This document shows positions 1 to 5,476 of a stretch of DNA of 28,699 nucleotides, piece after piece. Position numbers and translations under genes: made by a program. A model generated the notes under the pieces. It searched no databases. It saw only the letters and a list, made by a program, of their open reading frames with translations, and was not told the origin of the DNA. Source of the DNA: an uncultured Lachnospiraceae bacterium (GTDB lineage Bacteria; Bacillota_A; Clostridia; Lachnospirales; Lachnospiraceae); the NCBI GenBank assembly GCA_947564305.1, contig CANOBT010000071.1, forward strand, positions 1 through 28,699, written 5' to 3'. Within the stretch, counting starts at the first letter, position 1. Every line of letters begins with the position of its first letter.

Positions 1-1
1 A

Positions 2-322
2 AATAAGGTGGCAGAGCCTTTGGTACAAAAGCTGAAATCGCTTGTTAAAACGGCTTTAATCAGATGTTTTGAGGCATATGACAGCTATTATCGGCTGAAT
101 ATCACAAACAGCAATCTTCGCCGTGAAAATGAGAGATTAGCAAAAAACAATGAGAAACTGGAGGGAGAGAATGAAAACCTTCGTGCTGAAAACAAAAATT
201 ATAAGCTGCTCCGAAAGGCATTCGGGAGTAAGCAGGTGGACAGTTTTTTAGAACAGGCGAGGGCAGTACAGCGGTCGAAACAGCGTGGGAAACACTTTAG
301 AAATAATCAAGAGGAAAGGTAG
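2..322 (+). CDS. MobV/Pre-type mobilization (plasmid recombination) protein, C-terminal end, partial
   Basis: The reading frame is open back to base 2, so the gene probably began before the window; a GTG at base 8 is the first possible start inside it. The visible part is a charged coiled coil (repeated Arg/Glu/Asn heptads, about residues 38-75) followed by a basic tail. The segment RKAFGSKQVDSFLEQARA and the closing SKQRGKHFRNN stretch resemble the C-termini of MobV/Pre relaxases carried by Tn4451-like mobilizable elements (TnpZ type). The relaxase catalytic domain itself is not in the window. tnpV follows 8 bases downstream in the same orientation, which fits a Tn4451-type layout. The family call rests on recalled similarity of the C-terminus and gene context, so it is moderately sure. 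Confidence 0.6.
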   Translation, partial: NKVAEPLVQKLKSLVKTALIRCFEAYDSYYRLNITNSNLRRENERLAKNNEKLEGENENLRAENKNYKLLRKAFGSKQVDSFLEQARAVQRSKQRGKHFRNNQEER

Positions 323-330
323 GAGACATT

Positions 331-708
331 ATGGAAAACAGGATTTATGATGAAAAAAACGGTCTTTGGTATGCAAAACAAGGCGACTATTATCTCCCAG
401 AGCTTGCATTACCTCCCGAAGAAGAAAAGCCAATCGGGATATGGGGGCAAAGGCATTTGCAGTATCTCAAAGAGTATAAGCAGTTTGTTTATCTTAATCT
501 GCTGACAAGCGGCAGGCTGAACGAATACCTTGCAAGTGTGGATGAACAGGCTGACGACATGTTTTTTCGGTTGGTAAAAGAATATGCCGACAGGAAGGAA
601 GTGACGGAACAGTTAAAGGAAGAAAATCAGCTTGAATGGGTCGGGAAAATGAATAATATTCGGGCGTGTGTAAGGGAGGGTGCGAACAGTGAAATAATTT
701 TCACATAA
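331..708 (+). CDS. tnpV: TnpV, transposon-encoded protein
   Basis: The 125-residue protein matches the TnpV family: an N-terminal RIYDEKNGLWYAKQGDYYLP segment, then EEEKPIGIWGQRHLQYLKEY, NLLTSGRLNEYLASVDEQA, and a C-terminal MNNIRACVRE block. Its length is normal for the family. TnpV is known from Tn4451/Tn4453-type integrative mobilizable elements; its biochemical role is not established. The start ATG lies 8 bases after the Mob-like stop, behind a good ribosome site (AGGAGA at 321-326). A strong terminator begins 5 bases after the stop, so the mob-tnpV transcript ends here and the following genes have their own promoter. The C-terminal GANSEIIFT differs from the more usual VNNEII-type ending, but the gene appears intact. 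Confidence 0.9.
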   Translation: MENRIYDEKNGLWYAKQGDYYLPELALPPEEEKPIGIWGQRHLQYLKEYKQFVYLNLLTSGRLNEYLASVDEQADDMFFRLVKEYADRKEVTEQLKEENQLEWVGKMNNIRACVREGANSEIIFT

Positions 709-713
709 AGTAT

Positions 714-745
714 GTGGCAAGGAGAAATCCTTGTCACTAATTTTT
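714..745 (+). terminator. Rho-independent terminator after tnpV
   Basis: GTGGCAAGGA (714-723) pairs with TCCTTGTCAC (728-737), with one G.U pair, around a GAAA tetraloop (724-727). A T-rich tract (taattttta) follows from 738. This is a classic intrinsic terminator on the plus strand and separates the mob-tnpV transcript from the MarR gene. Confidence 0.85.
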
Positions 746-754
746 AACAGGCAC

Positions 755-783
755 TTGAAAACCACTAGAAAATAAAGCATAAT
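755..783 (+). promoter_or_regulatory. SigmaA promoter of the MarR-SDR-KTR genes
   Basis: The -35 box TTGAAA (755-760) and -10 box CATAAT (778-783) are separated by exactly 17 bases. They lie just after the tnpV terminator and 24 bases before the MarR start. The ribosome site is the AAGGGG around 791-796. Confidence 0.65.
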
Positions 784-807
784 AGTCTAAAAGGGGACTA
801 AAAAACA

Positions 808-1257
808 ATGAAAGAATTGGACAGACCACAAAATTTAAAGCGATTTTATTTAGATTGGCAAAAACTTAACCATATTTATGAAGAATATGCAAAACAGCAT
901 GGATTAACCTATATATCATTGTTTACTTTGCAGCTAATTGACGATGGCACGACACAAAAGGAGTTGTGTGATACACTATATTTTCCTAAACAGACAGTAA
1001 ATAAGGTTATCCAATCCTTTGAGAAAAAAGGGTACATTGAGTTGGCGGATAATATACAGGATAGACGTTCACGGTCAATTATGCTCACTGAGAAAGGGCG
1101 GGAGTTTCAAAATAGAGTAATATCAGCCATAGAAAATGCAGAACTCTCCGCTTTTGCTTCTTTGTCGGATAATGAGCAGGAAACGATTGCAGACCTTTGG
1201 GAAACCTATATAACACATTGCATAGAAAAAATTAAAGCGGGAATTTATGATGAATAA
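808..1257 (+). CDS. MarR-family transcriptional regulator
   Basis: The 149-residue protein has the MarR layout: an N-terminal helix, then a winged helix-turn-helix at about residues 45-100 with TTQKELCDTLYFPKQTVNKV as the DNA-reading segment. The wing DRRSRSIMLTEKGREF carries the conserved Asp-Arg-Arg, and a C-terminal dimer helix follows. Such proteins usually repress an adjacent gene until a small ligand releases them. Its stop codon overlaps the start of the SDR gene by 11 bases, so the two are translationally coupled and the SDR gene is the natural candidate target. The ligand cannot be predicted. It lies between tnpV and a KTR gene, so it reads as cargo of the mobile element. Confidence 0.9.
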   Translation: MKELDRPQNLKRFYLDWQKLNHIYEEYAKQHGLTYISLFTLQLIDDGTTQKELCDTLYFPKQTVNKVIQSFEKKGYIELADNIQDRRSRSIMLTEKGREFQNRVISAIENAELSAFASLSDNEQETIADLWETYITHCIEKIKAGIYDE

Positions 1258-1258
1258 A
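1246..1258 (+). repeat. 13-bp direct repeat, copy 1 (MarR/SDR junction)
   Basis: TATGATGAATAAA at 1246-1258 contains the MarR stop (TAA, 1255-1257) and the tandem ATG ATG start of the SDR gene. The same 13 bases occur at 2072-2084 at the other end of the SDR gene. The repeat unit 1246-2071 is 826 bases long and encloses the whole SDR coding region. Confidence 0.9.
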
Positions 1259-2083
1259 GTATGGCTAATTACAGGCGCAGCAAGAGGCATGGGACGTGCA
1301 ATTACAGAAACTGCATTACAAAATGGAGATAATGTTATTGGCATTACAAGAAAAGATAACGATTTAGACTTATCCGAACAATATAGTGGTTGCTTTTTAC
1401 ATTGCAAATTAGATATTGCGAATGGAAATGAAAAAGAGTTTGAAAAAACTGTAAAAAAGGCGGTAGAACGTTTCGGAAAGATAGATGTATTAGTGAACAA
1501 TGCGGGGCATGGGAGAATTACAAATTTTGAAGAAACAAGTGAGGAGAATATTCGTGAAATTTTTGAATTAAATGTGTTTGGACTAATGCGGATGACAAGA
1601 GCTGTACTTCCTGTTATGAGAAAACAGAGGGGCGGTCACATATTTAATATAGCGTCTGCCGCAGGGTATTGTGAGGGGCCAGTAGCCTACCATACTTCAA
1701 AATATACAGTTACGGGATTTTCTACCTGCCTTGCGTTTGAGGTCAGGCCATTTGGGATTAAAGTTACAAATGTAGCGCCGGGCTTGTTCCGTACAAATTT
1801 TTATGACAAAGGTGCAATGCGGACAGAGGAAGATATTCATATTGCGGACTATGATGTGAACCGTTGGCAGGATGAGTTCGTGAAAAGTAATGTAAATAAT
1901 CAGCAGGGAGACCCTGTTAAACTAAGCAAACTGATATATGAGATTTCGGGTGTTGCCAATCCACCGCTCCATCTTCCGATAGGTGCAGATGCTGTCGCTT
2001 CTGTTGAGGGGCTGATTGATAAGCTAAATGAAGATATTTTAGTATGGAAAGAGAAAGCGGGTAACACAAGCTATGATGAATAA
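1247..2083 (+). CDS. SDR-family NAD(P)-dependent oxidoreductase
   Basis: This is a classical short-chain dehydrogenase of 278 residues. The Rossmann cofactor motif TGAARGMG is at residues 9-16, NNAG at 84-87, the catalytic Ser in IASAAG at 137, and YHTSK gives Tyr148 and Lys152. The set is complete, so the enzyme should be active in the cytoplasm as an NAD(P)H-linked carbonyl/alcohol oxidoreductase; the substrate is unknown. Arg13 after the glycine motif suggests, weakly, NADP(H). Two ATGs are available (1247 and 1250). The start overlaps the MarR stop and the stop overlaps the KTR start, both through the same 13-bp repeat. This tight packing suggests a cassette controlled by the MarR protein. 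Confidence 0.92.
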   Translation: MMNKVWLITGAARGMGRAITETALQNGDNVIGITRKDNDLDLSEQYSGCFLHCKLDIANGNEKEFEKTVKKAVERFGKIDVLVNNAGHGRITNFEETSEENIREIFELNVFGLMRMTRAVLPVMRKQRGGHIFNIASAAGYCEGPVAYHTSKYTVTGFSTCLAFEVRPFGIKVTNVAPGLFRTNFYDKGAMRTEEDIHIADYDVNRWQDEFVKSNVNNQQGDPVKLSKLIYEISGVANPPLHLPIGADAVASVEGLIDKLNEDILVWKEKAGNTSYDE

Positions 2084-2084
2084 A
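2072..2084 (+). repeat. 13-bp direct repeat, copy 2 (SDR/KTR junction)
   Basis: TATGATGAATAAA at 2072-2084 is identical to 1246-1258. Here it holds the SDR stop (2081-2083) and the tandem ATG start of the KTR gene. Removing one repeat unit would leave the MarR gene joined directly to the KTR gene with the same stop/start overlap. Confidence 0.9.
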
Positions 2085-2198
2085 TCGGAAAGGATACTTT
2101 GTCCTGTTTGCGGTAATAAGGCGCATACGATGATGCGAGAAGATACAGAAATTAAAAATTTTCCCCTATACTGTCCGAAGTGTAAAAAGAAAGCTTAG
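2073..2198 (+). CDS. Cysteine-rich KTR-domain protein, C-terminally frameshifted
   Basis: This 41-residue peptide starts MMNKSERILCPVCGNKA and has two CPxC pairs (CPVC and CPKC) with REDTEIKNFPLYCPKC between them. That is the pattern of the Cys_rich_KTR family, small putative zinc-ribbon proteins common on Firmicute conjugative and mobilizable elements; their function is unknown. The frame closes at TAG (2196-2198). The next frame from about base 2189 reads ESLVDVKRMVAGSL and stops at 2231-2233, which is the kind of continuation the family has. A one-base loss in the A run after the last Cys (2184-2188) would explain this. The zinc-binding part remains, so the truncated peptide may still fold. 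Confidence 0.7.
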   Translation: MMNKSERILCPVCGNKAHTMMREDTEIKNFPLYCPKCKKKA

Positions 2199-2307
2199 TT
2201 GATGTAAAAAGGATGGTGGCAGGTAGTCTATGAATTGTCTGTCATTTATTTTGGTAACAGTTCATTTCAGTTCTGCTTCTGTGTCAAAGAGATAATTGCA
2301 AAGACTG

Positions 2308-2336
2308 TTGACACCACATATGACACCACATATAAT
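2308..2336 (+). promoter_or_regulatory. Perfect consensus sigmaA promoter of hicAB, overlapped by a tandem repeat
   Basis: TTGACA (2308-2313) and TATAAT (2331-2336) match the consensus exactly with a 17-base spacer. A 12-bp tandem repeat GACACCACATAT (2310-2321 and 2322-2333) runs from inside the -35 box to inside the -10 box and probably serves as the HicB operator. Transcription would begin near 2343, at the Shine-Dalgarno sequence itself (AGGAGG, 2343-2348), leaving a leader of about 14 bases. Confidence 0.85.
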
Positions 2337-2356
2337 ATAAGCAGGAGGTATTTGGG

Positions 2357-2614
2357 ATGTCAAAGTGGGATAAACTATTAACACATATTTATGCGTTATC
2401 GAAAGATCTCCGATTTAATGAATTGCGTAAAGTGTTAGAAAGCTATGGATATGAGATGACTGCTCCAAGGAGTGGAAGTAGTCATTACACATTCCGAAAA
2501 TCAGGATGCCAACCGATTACGATACCAAAACATGAACCAATTAAGAAAGTTTATGTGGAGATGGTGAAGCAGGTTGTAGAAGGTGAGGTGAAGAATGATG
2601 AAGACGTTGAATGA
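2357..2614 (+). CDS. hicA: HicA-type mRNA interferase toxin
   Basis: The 85-residue protein shows the HicA double-stranded-RNA-binding-like fold signature: a helix (FNELRKVLESYGYEM), then SGSSHYTFRKSG with the expected catalytic His at residue 43, then a strand PITIPKHEPIKKVYVEMVKQV. HicA toxins cleave mRNA in the cytoplasm and are neutralised by HicB. The gene precedes and overlaps the hicB gene by 20 bases. It has a strong AGGAGG site 8 bases before the ATG. The N-terminus is about 15 residues longer than minimal HicA proteins. All key features are present, so the toxin is probably functional. Confidence 0.85.
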   Translation: MSKWDKLLTHIYALSKDLRFNELRKVLESYGYEMTAPRSGSSHYTFRKSGCQPITIPKHEPIKKVYVEMVKQVVEGEVKNDEDVE

Positions 2615-2960
2615 TTATATGTCAATGTCCTATCGCATGGAAATTGTAGAAGACAAGGCTGAGGGAGGGTTTGTGATTTCCTATCCTGATCTTCCGGGCT
2701 GTATTACTTGTGGTGAAACAATAGAGTCGGCAGTATCAAACGCAATGGATGCAAAAAGGCAATGGATTGAGGCAGCACTTGCAGAAGGGGTAGAGATTAA
2801 TGAGCCAGATAGTTTAGAAGATTACTCGGGGCAGTTTAAATTGAGGATACCGCGTAGTTTACACAGACTATTAGCAGAGCATTCTAGAAAGGAAGGTGTT
2901 AGCATGAATCAGTATTGCGTGTATCTCCTTTCCAGAAATGATGCTGCTTATTCAAAATGA
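2595..2960 (+). CDS. hicB: HicB-type antitoxin
   Basis: The 121-residue antitoxin has the HicB N-terminal partial RNase-H-like fold: YRMEIVEDKAEGGFVISYPDLPGCITCGET, then the helix ESAVSNAMDAKRQWIEAAL. Its C-terminal ribbon-helix-helix DNA-binding segment is FKLRIPRSLHRLLAEHSRKE followed by GVSMNQYCVYLLSR. The N-domain blocks HicA and the C-domain probably binds the repeated operator in the promoter. ATGs at 2595 and 2598 are both usable; the start lies inside the hicA 3' end, which gives coupled translation. Confidence 0.88.
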   Translation: MMKTLNDYMSMSYRMEIVEDKAEGGFVISYPDLPGCITCGETIESAVSNAMDAKRQWIEAALAEGVEINEPDSLEDYSGQFKLRIPRSLHRLLAEHSRKEGVSMNQYCVYLLSRNDAAYSK

Positions 2961-3399
2961 AAATTGTAACAATATCATGAAATGTAATGTTTAAAAATAA
3001 TATATTAGAAAGCCACATTTAAACCTATCTAATTCGATAGATTTAAGGAAGAAATTGGAGTTAGAAATAATGTAATTACCTACAGCTGCAATGACTCCTG
3101 TTATCAATCTCGATAACAAATTGATAACATTAGCTCAAATAGGCAGGATAATATGGATATATCAAATGATCAACAGAATAGAAATCAGGATATATAATAT
3201 TTACTATACAAAATTGTTTAAAGTTTGTCGAGTTTGAATAACGGATAGAATCCCGGAAATTGCTGATAAAATGGGTATTTCCGGGATTTATTTATGCCTG
3301 TTGGCTCTAATTATTTTGAGAGTAATATAATTTGTCTTAATAGTCGCATATCTCGACTGCTGTATAGGCATGACTATAATGTAGTATCAACTTCGATTT
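2961..3399. other. Gene-free AT-rich stretch between hicAB and the GyrI-like gene
   Basis: No convincing coding region was found on either strand. The stretch contains an inverted repeat GTTATC-N6-GATAAC (3100-3117) with a third GATAAC at 3123-3128, a weaker CTATC/GATAG pair near 3025-3040, and a 12-bp perfect hairpin at 3249-3288. The composition changes from AT-rich before the hairpin to more balanced after it, so it may mark the boundary of acquired DNA. A 66-codon plus-strand frame at 3294-3494 runs into the antisense of the next gene and is not believed. Confidence 0.5.
3249..3288. terminator. Hairpin, possible bidirectional terminator
   Basis: AATCCCGGAAAT (3249-3260) is perfectly complementary to ATTTCCGGGATT (3277-3288), with a 16-base loop. 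The T-tracts on both sides are weak (tatttat on plus). It lies between the convergent hicAB genes and the GyrI-like operon, where a shared terminator would be expected. Confidence 0.55.
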
Positions 3400-4059
3400 C
3401 TATACCGTTTTGGTCCGGGCGAAAGCTCTTTGAACCACCGGATGCCGAATCACTGTCCTCAATCTTTCTTCCGCTGCCCTGCGCGGGTCGCTGAGATAAA
3501 TTTCATGGTGATACCTGTCGTCCGAAAAGTCGGTTACATACCCATTTTCCGCGGCAAATTCATCCATTCTTTTTATTGTCTCCGGCTCATGGTCATAGCT
3601 CCCGATATGCATACACTGAACACAAGTCCCATCTGCATAGGTAAAAAATTCTGCTTTTGAAAAGTCTGTTTTCTTTTTTGCCGATGCCTCTTCCACGGCC
3701 CAGTCGAAGTCTTCCTTTTTTACAAAATCCGGGAGACGTATCATAGAAATCCATTGAAAATTCTCTTTATGGGAATAATCAATCCCGTCCCTGCCCTCCT
3801 GCCACCACAGGCCTTCCAACGGCGGGACCACATAAGAAAAATATCCGTCAATCTTATGGGTGCCTTTATAACTCATTTTAATGGTAAATGCAATTCCATA
3901 AAGTAAATTCATAGCCTTTTTATACTCTCCGTCCGGCTCGTTTGGATTGCCCTTCCCCCGGACAGCCACATAATTCATCTGCGGGATATCTATGATTCCC
4001 GGGTGCTTGGGCGGCAGGTAAAATTCCTTGTATTCTTTTTTATAATCAAATGGCATCAT
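3400..4059 (-). CDS. GyrI-like small-molecule-binding domain protein
   Basis: From the chosen ATG at 4059 the protein has 219 residues and starts MMPFDYKKEYKEFYLPPKHP. The segments IPQMNYVAVRGKGNPNEP, VVPPLEGLWWQEG and FQWISMIRLPDFV, and the late GSYDHEPETIKRMDEFAAEN, are typical of stand-alone GyrI-like (SOUL/BacR effector-binding-like) proteins. These bind hydrophobic small molecules; some act as cyclopropanoid hydrolases or ligand sensors. There is no DNA-binding domain. The start overlaps the TfoX-like stop (TGATG) and a GGGGAG site precedes it, so the two are coupled. A longer frame reaches 4122, but its extra residues come from the TfoX gene in another frame. Last gene of the operon. 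Confidence 0.85.
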   Translation of the reverse strand: MMPFDYKKEYKEFYLPPKHPGIIDIPQMNYVAVRGKGNPNEPDGEYKKAMNLLYGIAFTIKMSYKGTHKIDGYFSYVVPPLEGLWWQEGRDGIDYSHKENFQWISMIRLPDFVKKEDFDWAVEEASAKKKTDFSKAEFFTYADGTCVQCMHIGSYDHEPETIKRMDEFAAENGYVTDFSDDRYHHEIYLSDPRRAAEERLRTVIRHPVVQRAFARTKTV

Positions 4060-4400
4060 CACTTCTCCCCTTCTGTCACTTTCTTTTTCTTCTTTGGTTT
4101 CGGCATCGGCAGCTCCTTGCATGTATCCGCCACAAACTTTGCCAGAAACTCTCTATCTTCCACTTCTTCCACCAGAAAATGTAGCTTTGCTCCTTCGTAG
4201 GGCGAGCCTGTCTCCATATCTGGCGCCAGACGCTTTCCTGCATCTGTAATCTTCACAAAAAACTGGTCGTCACAGATACATCCGAAAAACTTTCCATCGC
4301 AATATAACCCATATTCCCCAAACATTTTCCGGTAACTGATCGTTCCCGCACCTGAAAGCTGATCTGCTACATATTGCACAAATTCCATACTGCTTGCCAT
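4059..4400 (-). CDS. TfoX/Sxy N-terminal-domain protein
   Basis: The 113-residue protein has the TfoX_N fold signature: MEFVQYVADQLSG, ISYRKMFGEYGLYCDGKFFG, FFVKITDAG, and the C-terminal YEGAKLHFLVEEVEDREFL. The tail ends in a run of Pro/Lys residues (PKPKKKKK). In gamma-proteobacteria Sxy/TfoX activates competence genes with CRP; the short Firmicute proteins with only the N-domain have no established role. It starts 15 bases after the WYL-regulator stop, behind an AGAGGTG site, and overlaps the GyrI-like gene. The pairing of a TfoX_N protein with a GyrI-like protein suggests a shared sensing function, but that is inference. Confidence 0.88.
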   Translation of the reverse strand: MASSMEFVQYVADQLSGAGTISYRKMFGEYGLYCDGKFFGCICDDQFFVKITDAGKRLAPDMETGSPYEGAKLHFLVEEVEDREFLAKFVADTCKELPMPKPKKKKKVTEGEK

Positions 4401-4415
4401 GATAAAGCACCTCTT

Positions 4416-5339
4416 TCAAAAATTTTGATTTTCACTAATATATCTCTTACGCATATTTTCGATAATCTGCCGCATCTCATCCCGGATACCCTCCGGTTCC
4501 AGAAGAGTCACCCTGTCACCAAATGTCAACAGCCAGCTGATCAGATTTTCCTTATCTGTATAATCTGCATGAAACAGCAGTGTCCCATCCTCCTGTTCTT
4601 CAAAACAATCTATACCGAATTCCTCCACCAGTCTCCATTTGCACCCTGCCTCGAAAATGGCTTTCACCCTGATACCGCCCGGAAAAATCCTCTCATTTCC
4701 CAAATCCGGCAAAGGCACCTTTCTTTTCACGAAAGCTTCCCCTGTAAGATGCAGTTTGTCCATACGATTCAGTTTAAACAGCCGGAAATCTTTACGCAAA
4801 AGGCACCAGCCCCAGACATACCAGCTCGACCACCTGAAAATCAGATAATAAGGTTCTATCCTTCTTTTACTTTCATTCGCAGGTGAAAAATAACGAAATT
4901 CTAATTCCCTTCCCATATCGATTGCATTTCGTATGGTTTCAATTTTAGGTGCAAGAGAATCTTTATACCAGGAGGACAGATTAATCAGGATAGACTGATT
5001 TCCTGTCAGAAAATCCGAACCGCCCGCCGAAAGTTTTTCCATCAGCAGACTGTATTGGTTCGTGCCGCTGATACTGTCCAGACTCCGAAGCCCTGCAAGA
5101 ATATCCTGCATCTCCCTGGTGGTAAAAGCTGTCCTGTCCACCTTATAATCTTCCATAATCGAAACTCCGCCGCCGCTTCCCTGACGGGTCACTATGGGGA
5201 TACCCGCCTTGCATAAGTCTTCGATGTCCCTGTTGATAGTTCTTCTGGACACCTCGAACCGTTGTGCAAGACCAAGAGTGGTGACCTTCTCCTGCTGCAG
5301 CAAAATAGATAAAATTCCAATCAGCCGATCAATCTTCAT
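4416..5339 (-). CDS. YafY-type HTH/WYL-domain transcriptional regulator
   Basis: The start was set at ATG 5339, because AAGGAGC lies 6 bases before it; a frame extending to 5369 has no ribosome site. The protein then has 307 residues. The N-terminal winged HTH (residues 1-60) contains VTTLGLAQRFEVSRRTINRD. The WYL domain begins near residue 135 (ELEFRYFSP...RRIEPYYLI) and carries WYVWGWC in place of the usual WYLxGxC. A C-terminal WCX-like extension follows. WYL regulators sense ligands such as nucleic-acid fragments or nucleotides, but the signal here is unknown. It heads the operon with TfoX- and GyrI-like genes and probably controls its own promoter. Confidence 0.9.
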   Translation of the reverse strand: MKIDRLIGILSILLQQEKVTTLGLAQRFEVSRRTINRDIEDLCKAGIPIVTRQGSGGGVSIMEDYKVDRTAFTTREMQDILAGLRSLDSISGTNQYSLLMEKLSAGGSDFLTGNQSILINLSSWYKDSLAPKIETIRNAIDMGRELEFRYFSPANESKRRIEPYYLIFRWSSWYVWGWCLLRKDFRLFKLNRMDKLHLTGEAFVKRKVPLPDLGNERIFPGGIRVKAIFEAGCKWRLVEEFGIDCFEEQEDGTLLFHADYTDKENLISWLLTFGDRVTLLEPEGIRDEMRQIIENMRKRYISENQNF

Positions 5340-5359
5340 ATGCGCTCCTTTTAAAAAGC

Positions 5360-5392
5360 AGTATAACACAGGAAATAAGACAACTGTATGTC
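5360..5392 (-). promoter_or_regulatory. Extended -10 promoter and inverted-repeat operator of the WYL operon
   Basis: On the minus strand TATACT (5360-5365) is preceded by TGT (5366-5368), an extended -10 element; no good -35 is present. An inverted repeat GACA-N6-TGTC (5379-5392) lies where the -35 region would be, a plausible autoregulatory site. The transcript would start about 14 bases before the ATG. Confidence 0.5.
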
Positions 5393-5440
5393 ATATTTAA
5401 AATAGAATGTGTTTTTCTTTCTATAACTCAACCTGTGGGT

Positions 5441-5468
5441 GAAAAAAGGAGAGCGTCATTCGCTCTCC
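5441..5468 (-). terminator. Rho-independent terminator of the transglutaminase gene
   Basis: On the minus strand GGAGAGCG and CGCTCTCC form a perfect 8-bp stem (5448-5455 with 5461-5468) around a 5-base loop, followed by TTTTTTC. It starts 9 bases past the stop codon at 5477. Confidence 0.9.
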
Positions 5469-5476
5469 CTGATAAA

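Larger units (their letters stand above)
1..2233 (+). mobile_element. Part of a Tn4451-type mobilizable element carrying a MarR-SDR cargo
   Basis: A MobV-like C-terminus, tnpV and a Cys-rich KTR gene in one orientation are hallmarks of Tn4451-like integrative mobilizable elements. The MarR-SDR pair occupies the position where resistance genes often sit. The large serine recombinase (TnpX) is not in the window and the right end of the element is not recognisable, so only the gene content supports this call. The region is visibly more AT-rich than the sugar loci further right. Confidence 0.55.

Noticed and set aside
3294..3494. 66-codon plus-strand frame after the 3249-3288 hairpin
   Set aside because: Half of it is antisense to the GyrI-like gene, no ribosome site was seen and the protein has no familiar features.
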